Source: Streptomyces sp. NBC_00440 (GTDB lineage: Bacteria; Actinomycetota; Actinomycetes; Streptomycetales; Streptomycetaceae). Taken from it: a stretch of 64,000 nt of DNA. Under the pieces are notes generated by a model, which worked only from the letters and a program-made list of their open reading frames with translations, did not search any database and was not told the DNA's origin. The stretch is taken from positions 124,001-188,000 of the forward strand of contig NZ_CP107922.1 of the NCBI RefSeq assembly GCF_036014215.1, read 5' to 3'. The position numbers and the translations under genes are program-made. The stretch's first letter is position 1, and every line of letters starts with the position of its first letter. This document shows, piece after piece, positions 35,194 through 44,789 of the stretch.

Positions 35194-35721
35194 GAGGACT
35201 TTTGAGTGTTTGAAGACGGTGGTGTGTGAGATACCCAGGTCTTCGGCGATCGTTTGTGCGGATTCCCCGGCGCGGCGGCGTTCGGTGATGAGCTCATCGG
35301 GAAGGTCGAGGGGGCGCTGTCCGACGGCCCGGTTCACACCGGCTTCGGTCAGGCGGGCCGCGATGGTGTGCCGGCTGACTCCGAGTTCCTGGGCGATCTG
35401 CTGGATCTCCTGGCGTTCCTCAAGGTAGCGCCGGGCGATCTCCTGATTGCTGAGCGGGAGTTCTTTGCGGCTGCCCCTTCGGGGGATGTGGTGCCGGCAC
35501 AGGATCCGGAACACGGTGCGCTCATTCATCCCGTGGGCGTCGGCCAGCGCCCTGGCAGATTCGCCGTCCTGGTAACGGCTGATGACGTCCTGCACTCGCT
35601 GCTCCGCACCGGGATGAACGGGCCGCCGGCTGGGCGGTGTGCGCGCCGGGGGGACCGCGGGAGCGGCCAAGCGTGCTGCAGGGAACGCGGCGGCCCGGTT
35701 GCGGGCTCCGGCTTCGGTCAT
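35191..35721 (-). CDS. Triple helix-turn-helix protein
   Basis: 176 residues from ATG 35721. Three resolvase/Hin-like HTH units: DGESARALADAHGMNERTVF (about 53-72), QEIQQIAQELGVSRHTIAAR (about 104-123) and AGESAQTIAEDLGISHTTVF (about 150-169). No catalytic domain. N-terminal 40 residues Ala/Pro/Arg-rich. A DNA-binding protein, perhaps from a transposon or phage. Its TGA lies in repeat copy 2, which can terminate it. Confidence 0.7.
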   Translation of the reverse strand: MTEAGARNRAAAFPAARLAAPAVPPARTPPSRRPVHPGAEQRVQDVISRYQDGESARALADAHGMNERTVFRILCRHHIPRRGSRKELPLSNQEIARRYLEERQEIQQIAQELGVSRHTIAARLTEAGVNRAVGQRPLDLPDELITERRRAGESAQTIAEDLGISHTTVFKHSKVL

Positions 35722-36018
35722 GAGCTGCAGAGTAGGACAGCCAGGAGGGGTTGGCGAGAGGCAACGGCGCGCGCCGACCGACCTCAGCGGGACGGGATTT
35801 CATGGTTCCGCTCGCTCCCCGTGGCGCGGCTGCGGGCTGCGGGGCGGGGCACATGGCGGGTGCTGTCAGGGACTGGTCGGAGACTTTCCGTGATAGTCCG
35901 TGGTCACGGAATCAGGGATGTTTCTGTCCGTCGAGGGGCGGGAGGAGACCGGCGTTTCGGATGGGGTCCGAGGACTAGGGTGGGGGCTTCCCACGACCTG
36001 CCCGGAGGTGCCTGCCCG

Positions 36019-39000
36019 GTGGCTGACAGCTTTGTTCACCTGCACAATCACACGGAATATTCGATGCTCGACGGGGCCCAGCGGCTGGGTCCGATGTTCG
36101 AGGAGGTCGCGCGTCAGAGCATGCCGGCGATCGCGATGAGCGATCACGGCAACATGTTCGGGGCCTACGAGTTCCAGCAGGTGGCGAAGAAGCATCCGGG
36201 CGTGAAGCCGATCATCGGGATCGAGGCGTACGTCGCCCCCTCGTCCCGGCGCTCCCGGAAGCAGGAGTTCTGGGGGCCCGGTGGTGTGCGGGCCATGTCG
36301 GACGACGGCGAAGGGTCAAAGGACGTCTCGGGCGGCGGCCGCTTCACCCACATGACGATGTGGGCGCAGAACGTCCAGGGTCTGCGGAACCTGTTCTACA
36401 TGTCGACCGAGGCCTCCTACACGGGCCAGTTCCCGTCCGGGAAGCCGCGGATGGACATGGAGCTGATCTCCGAGCACGCCGAGGGGATCATCGCGACGAC
36501 CGGCTGCCCCTCGGGTGCGATCCAGACCCGGCTGCGCCTGAACCAGTACGACGAGGCCCGCAAAGTCGCCTCCGAGTACCAGGACATCCTCGGCAAGGAG
36601 AACTACTTCCTGGAACTGATGGACCACGGCCTGGACCTGGAGCGCAACGTCCGCACCGACCTGCTGCGCCTGGCGAAGGACCTGGACATCCCGCTGCTGG
36701 CCACCAACGACGCCCACTACGTCCTGGAGGAGCACGCGGACGCGCACGACAACCTCCTGTGCATCGGGGTCGGCAAGAACAAGGACGACCCGGACCGGTT
36801 CCGGTTCAGCGGCAGCGGCTACTACCTCAAGACCGCGGCCGAGATGCGCAATCTGTTCTCCGAGCTTCCCGAAGCATGCGACAACACCCTGCTCATCGCG
36901 GAGCGCATCGAGTCCTACGAAGAGGTCTTCGCCCCCGAAGACGAGATGCCGCAGTTCCCGGACGTCCCCGAGGGCGAGACCCAGGAGTCGTGGCTGCGCA
37001 AGGACGTCCTCAAGGGCTTGGAGATGCGCTACGGCTCCCCGATCCCTGACCAGGTCATGGAACGGTTCGAGACCGAGATGACGGTCATCGGCCCGATGGG
37101 CTTCTCCTCCTACTTCCTCGTCGTCGCGGACATCGTCCAGCACGCCCGCGACAACAAGATCCCCGTCGGTCCCGGCCGTGGATCGGCGACCGGCTCGATC
37201 GTCGCCTACGCCACCCGCATCACCGAGCTGTGCCCCCTGGAGCATGGCCTGCTCTTCGAGCGGTTCCTGAATCCCGAGCGCATCAACCCGCCCGACGTCG
37301 ACCTCGACTTCGACGACCGCCAGCGCGACGCGATGGTGCGCTACGTCGTCGAGAAGTACGGGGACGAGTTCACGGCGATGGTGAACACCTTCGGCAAGCT
37401 GAAGGCCAAGAACGCGATCAAGGACACCTCGCGGATCCTCGGCTACCCCTTCTCGCACGGCGAGCGGATCACCAAGGCTCTGCCGCCGGACGTGATGGGC
37501 AAGTCGATCCCGATCTCCGGGATCTTCGACTCCTCGCACCCGCGCAACGGTGAGGCCGGCGAAATCCGCGGCCTCTACGAGAACGAACCGGACGTCAAGA
37601 AGGTCGTCGACGGCGCCAAAGGCGTCGAGGGCCTGATCCGGGGCACCGGCGTCCACGCGGCCGCCGTCATCCTCTCCAAGACACGGCTCACCGACCGGAT
37701 CCCGCTCCACATGCGCGCCAAGGACGGCGTGAAGATCACCGGCTTCGACTACCCCTCGTGTGAGGACATGGGGCTGGTCAAGATGGACTTCCTGGGCCTG
37801 AGGAACCTGGGCGTCATCGATCACGCGATCCAGAACATCCGCGAGAACCGCGGGGTCAACCTGACGACCGACACCGTTCCCCTCGACGGCTCCCAGGCCA
37901 TCCCCCTGGACGACAAAACCACCTTCGATCTCCTGGCCCGCGGCGACACCTTCGGCGTCTTCCAGCTCGACGGCGGCGGCATGCGCACCCTCCTCAAGCT
38001 CATGGAACCCTCCCGCTTCGAAGACATCGCAGCCGCCCTCGCCCTCTACCGCCCCGGCCCCATGGCAGCCAACGCCCACACCAACTACGCGCACCGCAAA
38101 ACCGGCCGCCAGGAAATCGCCCCGATCCACCCCGAACTCAAGGACGCCCTCGAACCGATCCTCGGCAACACCTTCCACCTGCTCGTCTACCAAGAGCAGA
38201 TCATGGCCATCGCCCGGGAACTCGCCGGATACACCCTGGGCGGCGCCGACCTGCTGCGCCGGGCGATGGGCAAGAAGAAGCCCGAGGTGCTGGCCGCCGA
38301 ATGGGACAAATTCCATGCCGGCATGCAGGGAAACCAATACTCCGAAGAGTCCATCAAGGCCCTGTGGGACGTCATGCTTCCCTTCTCGGGATACGCGTTC
38401 AACAAGTCCCACACCGCCGGATACGGGCTCGTCTCCTACTGGACCGCCTATCTCAAGGCCAACTACCCGGCCGAGTACATGGCCGCCCTCCTGACCTCCG
38501 TCGGCGACGACAAGGACAAGGCCGCGATCTACCTGGCCGACGCCCGCAAGCTCGGCGTCCAGGTTCTGCAGCCGGACATCAACGAGTCCGTCGCGAACTT
38601 CACCGCCATCGGCGACGACGTCCGCTTCGGTCTGCGCTCGGTCCGCAACGTCGGCGACAACGTCATTGAGTCCCTCGTCGCCAGCCGCAAGGCCAAAGGC
38701 AAATTCGTCTCCTTCGCCGACTTCCTCGACAAGGCGGACCTGCCGGCACTGAACAAACGCGCCGTCGAGTCCCTCATCAAGGCCGGGTCCTTCGACTCGC
38801 TCCACCACTCCCGCAAGGGCCTGTGCGCGATCCACGAACCCGCCATTGCCTCCGTCATCCCGGTCAAGAAAGCAGCCGCCTTCGGCCAGGACGACCTCTT
38901 CGCCGACCTCGGCGCAGGCAACAGCGAAGAGCCGGTGCTCGGGCTGGACTTCCCCGTCGCGGAAGGTGAATGGCCCAGGAAACAGCTCCTGGCCAGCGAG

Positions 39001-39609
39001 CGCGAGATGCTCGGCCTGTACGTCTCCGCACACCCCCTGGACGGCACCGAGCACATCCTCTCCCGACACCGCGACACCACGATCAGCGAACTCCTGGGAT
39101 CCGGGCGCACCGAAGGCGTCGTGCGCCTGTCCGGCCTGATCACCGGTGTCGACCGCCGCATGACCAAACAGAGCAGCCCGTGGGCGATCGTCACCCTCGC
39201 CGACCGGGACGGTGAGATGGAAGTCTTGTACTTTCCCGCCTCCTACAACCTCGTCCAGCACGCACTGATCGAGGACAGCGTGGTCTCCGTCGAGGGCAGG
39301 CTCAACGACAGGGACGGGGCGGTCAGCATCTTCGGCCAGGAGCTCCAGGTCCTGGACGTGTCCTCCGCCGAACACGGCGGCCGGCCCCCCGTCCAGCTGT
39401 CGTTCCTCTCCCACAAGGTGAACGAGCCCACCGTCAGGAAACTCAAGAGCATCCTGTCCGCACACAAGGGCGAGAGCCCTGTACGCCTGCAGATCCGCGC
39501 CCCGCAGAAAACCGTCGTCTACGAACTGGGCTTCGAAGTCGACCCGACGTCCGTCGCCTCCGACATCAAGGGCACCTTCGGCCCCGGCGTATGGATGGGC
39601 GTCGCCTAG
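36019..39609 (+). CDS. dnaE: DNA polymerase III alpha subunit, replicative type
   Basis: 1196 residues from GTG 36019, with GGAGG at 36004-36008. N-terminal PHP domain with the histidines kept (HLHNHTEYSMLDG; AIAMSDHGNMFGAYEF). Polymerase palm: GPGRGSATGSIVAYATR and PPDVDLDFDDRQRDAMVR (catalytic aspartates). Helix-hairpin-helix and C-terminal OB-fold (PWAIVTLADRDGEMEVLYFP). Full length for actinobacterial DnaE1. Its setting between a transposon-like HTH gene and a CoiA-like nuclease is not the chromosomal replication locus, so it is probably an additional copy. A 70-base relic of a similar gene lies at 23411. Confidence 0.93.
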   Translation: MADSFVHLHNHTEYSMLDGAQRLGPMFEEVARQSMPAIAMSDHGNMFGAYEFQQVAKKHPGVKPIIGIEAYVAPSSRRSRKQEFWGPGGVRAMSDDGEGSKDVSGGGRFTHMTMWAQNVQGLRNLFYMSTEASYTGQFPSGKPRMDMELISEHAEGIIATTGCPSGAIQTRLRLNQYDEARKVASEYQDILGKENYFLELMDHGLDLERNVRTDLLRLAKDLDIPLLATNDAHYVLEEHADAHDNLLCIGVGKNKDDPDRFRFSGSGYYLKTAAEMRNLFSELPEACDNTLLIAERIESYEEVFAPEDEMPQFPDVPEGETQESWLRKDVLKGLEMRYGSPIPDQVMERFETEMTVIGPMGFSSYFLVVADIVQHARDNKIPVGPGRGSATGSIVAYATRITELCPLEHGLLFERFLNPERINPPDVDLDFDDRQRDAMVRYVVEKYGDEFTAMVNTFGKLKAKNAIKDTSRILGYPFSHGERITKALPPDVMGKSIPISGIFDSSHPRNGEAGEIRGLYENEPDVKKVVDGAKGVEGLIRGTGVHAAAVILSKTRLTDRIPLHMRAKDGVKITGFDYPSCEDMGLVKMDFLGLRNLGVIDHAIQNIRENRGVNLTTDTVPLDGSQAIPLDDKTTFDLLARGDTFGVFQLDGGGMRTLLKLMEPSRFEDIAAALALYRPGPMAANAHTNYAHRKTGRQEIAPIHPELKDALEPILGNTFHLLVYQEQIMAIARELAGYTLGGADLLRRAMGKKKPEVLAAEWDKFHAGMQGNQYSEESIKALWDVMLPFSGYAFNKSHTAGYGLVSYWTAYLKANYPAEYMAALLTSVGDDKDKAAIYLADARKLGVQVLQPDINESVANFTAIGDDVRFGLRSVRNVGDNVIESLVASRKAKGKFVSFADFLDKADLPALNKRAVESLIKAGSFDSLHHSRKGLCAIHEPAIASVIPVKKAAAFGQDDLFADLGAGNSEEPVLGLDFPVAEGEWPRKQLLASEREMLGLYVSAHPLDGTEHILSRHRDTTISELLGSGRTEGVVRLSGLITGVDRRMTKQSSPWAIVTLADRDGEMEVLYFPASYNLVQHALIEDSVVSVEGRLNDRDGAVSIFGQELQVLDVSSAEHGGRPPVQLSFLSHKVNEPTVRKLKSILSAHKGESPVRLQIRAPQKTVVYELGFEVDPTSVASDIKGTFGPGVWMGVA

Positions 39610-39841
39610 AGGAAGCCCGGGCACCGTCTTCGGGTCGCGGCCCGTCGGGAATGGATGATTCCCCTCACGTAGTGCCCGCCCACCCACACCACGGTCACCG
39701 CCGCCGCCACCCCGACACCCTCTGACTCTTGATTGGTTGCACTCAGTTGTCGGGAGTGACCTTGGGTGACGGTACCCGAGCGTTGTCAGACCCTCCCCGT
39801 ACCGTTATGAGTCCTACTCGTGGCGGCTGTGGGGAGTACCA

Positions 39842-41065
39842 ATGGACGACGACCTCCAGATCGACAGCGACGAAGACCTCTACCGCAACCCTGTCTACTA
39901 CGAACCGGCCGGCCGGAACCTCGACCTGGACCGGGCAGACCTAGGCGTCCCGCACGGCCAGGGTCTCCTCGACGTCCTCATCCGTATGCGCGGCCGTGTG
40001 CCCGTCGACAAGCGAGGCCTCATCTGCCCCGACTGCCGGGACCTCCGCGGCCGGCGCGTCTCCATGTACCTCGTCCAGCGCGACAACGTGTGGCTCGCCT
40101 CTCACTACCGGAAGCCCGGGGAGAAACCCATCAGTCACGAGTCCGACGAGCACCTCGCCCGAAAGGAACGCGTCGCGAAGGACTCCGAAGACCACGGTTT
40201 CCCCGCCGAGATTGAGTCTCAGACTCCCGACGGGAACGCGCGCCTCGATGTGCGCATCACCGGCGCCAACGGCATCGTCCTGGGCTACGAACCGCAGCTG
40301 AGCGCCCAGACCGCCCGCGGAATGCGTGCACGGGAAGGGTTTCGTCGGCGTGGCGGTATCCAGTCGGTCTGGGACTTCGCCGACCCTGACCACTCAGGCA
40401 TCGGCACCGTGCCCTACGTCCGCACCCCTAACCTGCCGGCCTCCGTCATTCGCGTGCAGAAGAACCCGATCGCGATCCGGGATGGCAACTTCGTCTTGGA
40501 GGAGGGCCAGTGCACTCAGAGCGGTGCGCTTACCCGGTGCCCGGACAAGCCCTATAACCCGGAGAACCCCACCGACGCCGGATACTGCGGAGGCTGGCAC
40601 CGCCTCCTCGTCCCCGCCCACCAGTCGAGCGCCTTCACCGGAGAAGGCGGCTTGACCCTCACCCGGTTCATCGTCGAAGCCGCGGCCGGCGAGCGGATCC
40701 CGTTTCAGCGAGGGGGTCACCACGGGTGGCTCCCCGCGCAGCAGTGGCAGAAGTACCTCGACGCGAACGGGCCCAGCCCGGATAAGAAAGAGAGTCAGGC
40801 AGCGGTACGGCACGGTGATCGGCGCGACAAGTGCACCGAGGACCGCCCGGCCTCGGATGTACGACCCAAGCCGACGCAGAAACGCGGAAGCCGCTCGATC
40901 GTCCTCGAGTCCCGCCCCCGGGATTCCGAGGCAGCGCGAGTGCCGGTCGACGCGTCCGGAAGGGCGATCCCCCTCTGTCGCTTCGGCTGCGGTCAGCCCG
41001 CAAGCCTCCCCGGTCCCGAAGGACTGCCCGAGCACTTCTCGTGCCGCAGGAAGCACGAGGCGTGA
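39842..41065 (+). CDS. CoiA-like PD-(D/E)XK nuclease
   Basis: 407 residues from ATG 39842. Residues 60-155 carry a pattern like competence protein CoiA: a CPDC pair (C62, C65), ISHESDEHLARKERVAKDS (H99, E100, H104, K108), AEIESQ (E123), RLDVRIT (D136) and GYEPQLSAQ (E150, Q152), consistent with the PD-(D/E)XK fold. The remaining 250 residues include CRFGCGQ...SC near the end, a possible second metal site. Fits a DNA nuclease acting on imported DNA or in repair. Lies 232 bases after dnaE on the same strand. Assignment by motif order only. Confidence 0.6.
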   Translation: MDDDLQIDSDEDLYRNPVYYEPAGRNLDLDRADLGVPHGQGLLDVLIRMRGRVPVDKRGLICPDCRDLRGRRVSMYLVQRDNVWLASHYRKPGEKPISHESDEHLARKERVAKDSEDHGFPAEIESQTPDGNARLDVRITGANGIVLGYEPQLSAQTARGMRAREGFRRRGGIQSVWDFADPDHSGIGTVPYVRTPNLPASVIRVQKNPIAIRDGNFVLEEGQCTQSGALTRCPDKPYNPENPTDAGYCGGWHRLLVPAHQSSAFTGEGGLTLTRFIVEAAAGERIPFQRGGHHGWLPAQQWQKYLDANGPSPDKKESQAAVRHGDRRDKCTEDRPASDVRPKPTQKRGSRSIVLESRPRDSEAARVPVDASGRAIPLCRFGCGQPASLPGPEGLPEHFSCRRKHEA

Positions 41066-41472
41066 TCTACAGGCTGCCGCTGGCATGCCCTTCCCATCGT
41101 GTAGACCCCGGTGCGGCGCCGCGCTGTGTCCATCCAGATGGGCGACCCGTTTGACCAACTCGCCGTCATGTTCGCCCGGTGATCCCGTTCACCTCCAGGA
41201 CCACCCCACGGGCCTGACCAGGAACCCACACACGTCCTGATCTGCCCCGCTATGCGATTGGATGGGCCCTCTTCAGTTCATCCGGTCCAAGCGCGATTCA
41301 GGACGCACGATGCCCGTCGTGGAACGCTGGTGAGCCCAGCGGCGCCCGGGAGGAGCTGGCTGGCCCCCGTTTCAGCACAGGAGGTGCCGCCCCGGAGTGC
41401 TGAAGGGATCGTCGCCGGTGTGACCGGGTCGCCGGCTCGCGATGTCGCGCCTGCCACAGCTCGTCGGTCCGG
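41066..41472. other. Intergenic region, no supported gene
   Basis: About 400 bases between the CoiA-like gene and the IS21 relic. No recognisable coding or regulatory signal. Probably includes decayed IS21 sequence. Confidence 0.4.
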
Positions 41473-41946
41473 CTGTTCACGCCACGGGTCGACCGCTACA
41501 GCCAGATCGCCGTCCGGACCAACCGGTACTCGGTCCCGACCCGTCTGATCGGCAAGCGGGTACGCGTCGTTCTGCACGCCTCCCACCTGGTGGTTAACGA
41601 CCGGAACGTCGAAGTCGCCCGGCACAAGAGGCTGATCGCGAAGGGCAGCTGCCGACTGGACCTGGACCACTACCTCGAAGCCCTCATCCGCAAGCCCGGC
41701 GCCTTCCCCGGCGCCACGGCACTCGAACAGGCCCGGTCCGCAGGCAAATTCACCCCGGTCCACGACGCCTGGTGGGCACAGGCCCGCAAGATCCACGGCG
41801 AGCGAGACGGCACCCGGGCACTGATCGAGGTTGGGACCGCCCCGGCGGCCGTTGCATTCCAGGACCTCCTGGAGTGGCACAAAATCCGGACGAGCCTAGT
41901 TGTCGATGAACTCCCCACCCGGGCCTCATTACGCTGCGTATGTTGA
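41473..41946 (+). pseudogene. IS21-family IstA transposase, C-terminal relic
   Basis: Frame without start encodes LFTPRVDRYSQIAVRTNRYS, VPTRLIGKRVRVVLHASHLV, DLDHYLEALIRKPGAFPGAT and FTPVHDAWWAQARKIHGERD: the C-terminal part of IstA. The catalytic domain and IstB are missing. Remnant. Confidence 0.85.
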
Positions 41947-41985
41947 GCTCAGCACCCAGGCAACTAGAAGCAGAACGAGGCAGCT

Positions 41986-42960
41986 ATGGCTGACGCTGAC
42001 GCGCAAAAGAGACACATCCACTACCCCCCAGTCCCAAACGGAATCGACTACCTGCGCGATGTCATCGACCGACTCGCCCGTGAAAGTGGCGAGCCGAGCG
42101 AGCGTGACCTCAAGTACGCCGTCCTCCACCTCCAAGCGGCCGCCGAAGTGCTTCTCAAGGCCCGCCTGCGTGAGGAGCACTGGAGCCTTGTCATCTCAAA
42201 GGCCGAGAAGACGAACCGTAAGAAGTTCGAGAAGGGTGAGTTCGAAAGCGCCACCAACAACGAGACCGTCCGTCGCCTCGTCGAAGCCGTCGGCCTCGAC
42301 ATCAGTGCGGACGACAAGAAGACGCTGCTCGACCTAGCGACCACTCGGAACCAGCTCCAGCACTGGGGCATCACCGAAGAGGCCAACGCCGTACTCACAC
42401 GTGCAGCCGACGTGCTCGACTTCCTGATCCGCTTCCTGGACCAGCACCTCCTGCCCGACCTCGACGCCGACGACGAGGCCGCCATTGCGGACGATCTGGA
42501 AGAGATCCGGACCGGATTGACGCGCATAGCGAGCTACGTCACCAGCCGCATGGAGCGGCTCAAGGAGAACGACCTCAAAGGACACGAAGACCGAACTGTT
42601 TCCTGTCCTGACTGCCAGCAGTTGGCCTTGATCGTCGATGGAGACACGAACAGCTGTCTTTTCTGTCCCCGCGACTGGACAGACCCGCTAGAGCTGGCCA
42701 GCACGTACGACAACGCCTTCGGTTACTCCCCGGCACCCGGAGACCCCTACGAGGACACCCTCGTGGACTGCCCGGACTGCGACACGCCAACGCTCGTCCT
42801 GGAAGCCGAGACAGTCACCAGCGGCGGATCGGTCCCCCTCTGCTTCAACTGCGCTGAAGTACAGGACGACCTGCAGGACTGCATGCAGTGCGGGCGGCTC
42901 TACAGGCCTACGGACGAGGAAAGTATCTGCTCCGAATGCTTCGCTGGCCTGGCTGAGTGA
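41986..42960 (+). CDS. HEPN-domain protein with three zinc ribbons
   Basis: 324 residues from ATG 41986. N-terminal helical HEPN-like domain with DLATTRNQLQHWG: R121-N122...H126 matches the Rx4H RNase motif. An acidic linker helix (about 155-195) follows. C-terminal part has six CxxC pairs: C207/C210 with C224/C227, C262/C265 with C286/C289, and C299/C302 with C315/C318, that is three zinc ribbons in tandem. Such a nuclease with nucleic-acid-binding ribbons would fit an RNA-targeting defence or stress protein. No obvious antitoxin nearby. Intact, between an IS21 relic and a decayed gene. Confidence 0.75.
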   Translation: MADADAQKRHIHYPPVPNGIDYLRDVIDRLARESGEPSERDLKYAVLHLQAAAEVLLKARLREEHWSLVISKAEKTNRKKFEKGEFESATNNETVRRLVEAVGLDISADDKKTLLDLATTRNQLQHWGITEEANAVLTRAADVLDFLIRFLDQHLLPDLDADDEAAIADDLEEIRTGLTRIASYVTSRMERLKENDLKGHEDRTVSCPDCQQLALIVDGDTNSCLFCPRDWTDPLELASTYDNAFGYSPAPGDPYEDTLVDCPDCDTPTLVLEAETVTSGGSVPLCFNCAEVQDDLQDCMQCGRLYRPTDEESICSECFAGLAE

Positions 42961-43089
42961 GAAGCGCCTCTCGCGTGATACCCCGGGAGTCAAGGGGGCG
43001 GTGGGCCATAGACCCTCTGCCGTACAGCCAGCGCAGCGGTCCGGCCGGCGGCGTCTCCCAATAGGCCTGGAAGCACTGCTCGCCGGGGT

Positions 43090-43695
43090 GTGTCCCGGCC
43101 TGCACACTCCTCCCGCACGTGCCTTCCCGGTGGTTGCAGGAGTTGGACAGCAAACCGCCGTATCAAGTGCTGCCGATGCCGCATAACCATCCCCCTTGCC
43201 CAGGACGTCAACGAACTGAACGCGGAGTGGCAGCGGCGTTTCTCCCAAAATGGTGGGGACCCTCGCCTGCTCTCGGTGCGCCGAGGACACACACTGGCGC
43301 TGCACCACGTCCAGCGCCACGGCCACGGCCCGCGCCTGCGCGTCCTGGTCGCGGCCCACTGTGACGAGAACCCGGACGCTCCATGGCCGGACGAGTGGCT
43401 GAGCGGCGCCGTGCAGCGCCTGGCGGACGAGGGCTGGCTGCACCTCGACGACGGAAACCGCTGGTACCGCACCCGCCCGGGAATCACCTACCAGCGCCGC
43501 ATCGCCCGTGAGCAGATCCCGGCAGCGGGCCAACTGACGACACCTCCGGCGCAGAAGACCAACCAGCAAACAGCCGCCCAACCGCCGCTGCGGGCACGCC
43601 GATCATCCGTACCCAGCGACACCCAAGACGACCGGCTGAGCAGCTTGTGGCTGATCCCTGGCGCGGAGGCAGTGCTGGGACCCCGCCCTCGCTGA
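43090..43695 (+). pseudogene. Frameshifted chimeric copy of the zinc-ribbon gene
   Basis: About 43150-43230 encodes KCCRCRITIPLAQDVNEL and NAEWQRRF, matching CCLCRRDIPLAQDVREL and DAEWQRRF of the gene at 23621. After an A4 run (about 43250) the matching part (GTLACSRCAEDTHW) is in the next frame. Further on, the first frame again looks coding (VQRLADEGWLHLDDGNRWYR), but unlike the 23.6 kb gene. So either two frameshifts or a fusion of two fragments. Unlikely to make a normal protein. Confidence 0.55.
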
Positions 43696-44041
43696 GTCCC
43701 GGCAGCGGGCAGTCGCCTGCGATCGAAGCAGTGTCCCGTTCAACCGGACCTGGGCTCGGGCGCGCCTGGGCGGCGGTACCCATTGGTGACCAGTGCCCAG
43801 TCAGCCACAGCTGTTTCTGGGCCGTGACCCATTACTTGGGCGCCCGCACCGCACGCTGTCAGGTGAAGGAGCTGGGTCCGCTCTGGGACGTTCCAGGGCG
43901 AGGATGAAGGCCTGGACGCCCTGCGCGGCCGCCGGCCGCCTCCGGCCGAGGCGTGTTGGGTGTCGTGTTGACGAGATACGCGTGTACGCCAAGCGGGTGA
44001 GGCAGCGGTGACCGCCCGCGCAAGGATCTGTTGAACGCTGC
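43696..44041. other. Intergenic region, no supported gene
   Basis: About 350 bases. Open frames lack motifs. No clear regulatory signal. Confidence 0.4.
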
Positions 44042-44590
44042 ATGCCGTCCTCACGCCGCCGCCATTCACCGCGGCCACCAGTCGTCAACCGCCCCCACGC
44101 CCCGCTGACCTGCGAGTTCGCCGCCGACCCGGCCATGTGCCATCACGCCTACCAGGTCGCAATCGACTTCGGCTTTGTGGCTGTCGACGCGATCTCCGAC
44201 CTCCTCCCCCAGGGGGAGTCCCTCGCCTTGGCCAAGCGCATGGGGTTCTGCGACTGCGGCCGACTCACCATTGATGACAACGACCTCACCCGCAGCGCCC
44301 TGAGCACCGTGGCAGCCGCCAACATGACCGCCTGCCAGGCCCTGGTACTCGCCGCGACCGACTACGCCCACCGAACTTTCGGATGTGCCGGGCTCAGCGC
44401 CCTGATCCACGAGCTCGCCGAAGGCCACAGGGCGACCTTCGAGCCCCCCGCCCTGACAGCGCTCCTGGGCCGCGTCCATACGGCCCACCAGGCAGAACAT
44501 GGCCACGCCGGTCACAGCCGAGTCCCCGACGCGGTGATGTGGCCGAGCACCGCCGCATCCTCTATGCCCGAGCTCATCCTGCATTCCTGA
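44042..44590 (+). CDS. Hypothetical Ala/His-rich protein
   Basis: 182 residues from ATG 44042. CEFAADPAMCHHAYQVAIDF, DLLPQGESLALAKRMGF and MTACQALVLAATDYAHRTFG suggest a helical globular protein. Several Cys and His could bind metal (CHH; CDCG), but no family known. Followed by a good terminator. The opposite strand is also open (44066-44737), but reads as shadow. Confidence 0.5.
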   Translation: MPSSRRRHSPRPPVVNRPHAPLTCEFAADPAMCHHAYQVAIDFGFVAVDAISDLLPQGESLALAKRMGFCDCGRLTIDDNDLTRSALSTVAAANMTACQALVLAATDYAHRTFGCAGLSALIHELAEGHRATFEPPALTALLGRVHTAHQAEHGHAGHSRVPDAVMWPSTAASSMPELILHS

Positions 44591-44604
44591 CCCTCCCGAC
44601 CGTG

Positions 44605-44642
44605 CCGTGTGCTGCGCCGGGAGCCACGGCCGCAGCACACGG
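44605..44642. terminator. GC hairpin between convergent genes
   Basis: CCGTGTGCTGCG (44605-44616) pairs perfectly with CGCAGCACACGG (44631-44642), 14-base loop. Lies between the 3' ends of the gene at 44042 and the M48 peptidase gene; likely bidirectional. Confidence 0.75.
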
Positions 44643-44789
44643 GATCTTCCCCGCACACCATGCCGGCGCTGACCCCGGGCGGGCCGGGAAACACAGAAGC
44701 CTGCGGGATCGGTCGAGGTGGAGGACGACCGCATCATGCCCGGGGGACCGCCCCGACGTCAGCCGGTTGGGCAGCACCCGACGGGGGCG

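Noticed and set aside
36316..39687. Minus-strand open frame of over 1100 codons opposite dnaE
   Set aside because: Typical high-GC shadow: Val/Gly/Asp-rich with no motif, while the plus strand encodes full DnaE.
43740..44136. Minus-strand frames upstream of the gene at 44042
   Set aside because: Cysteine/arginine-rich shadows without recognisable features.
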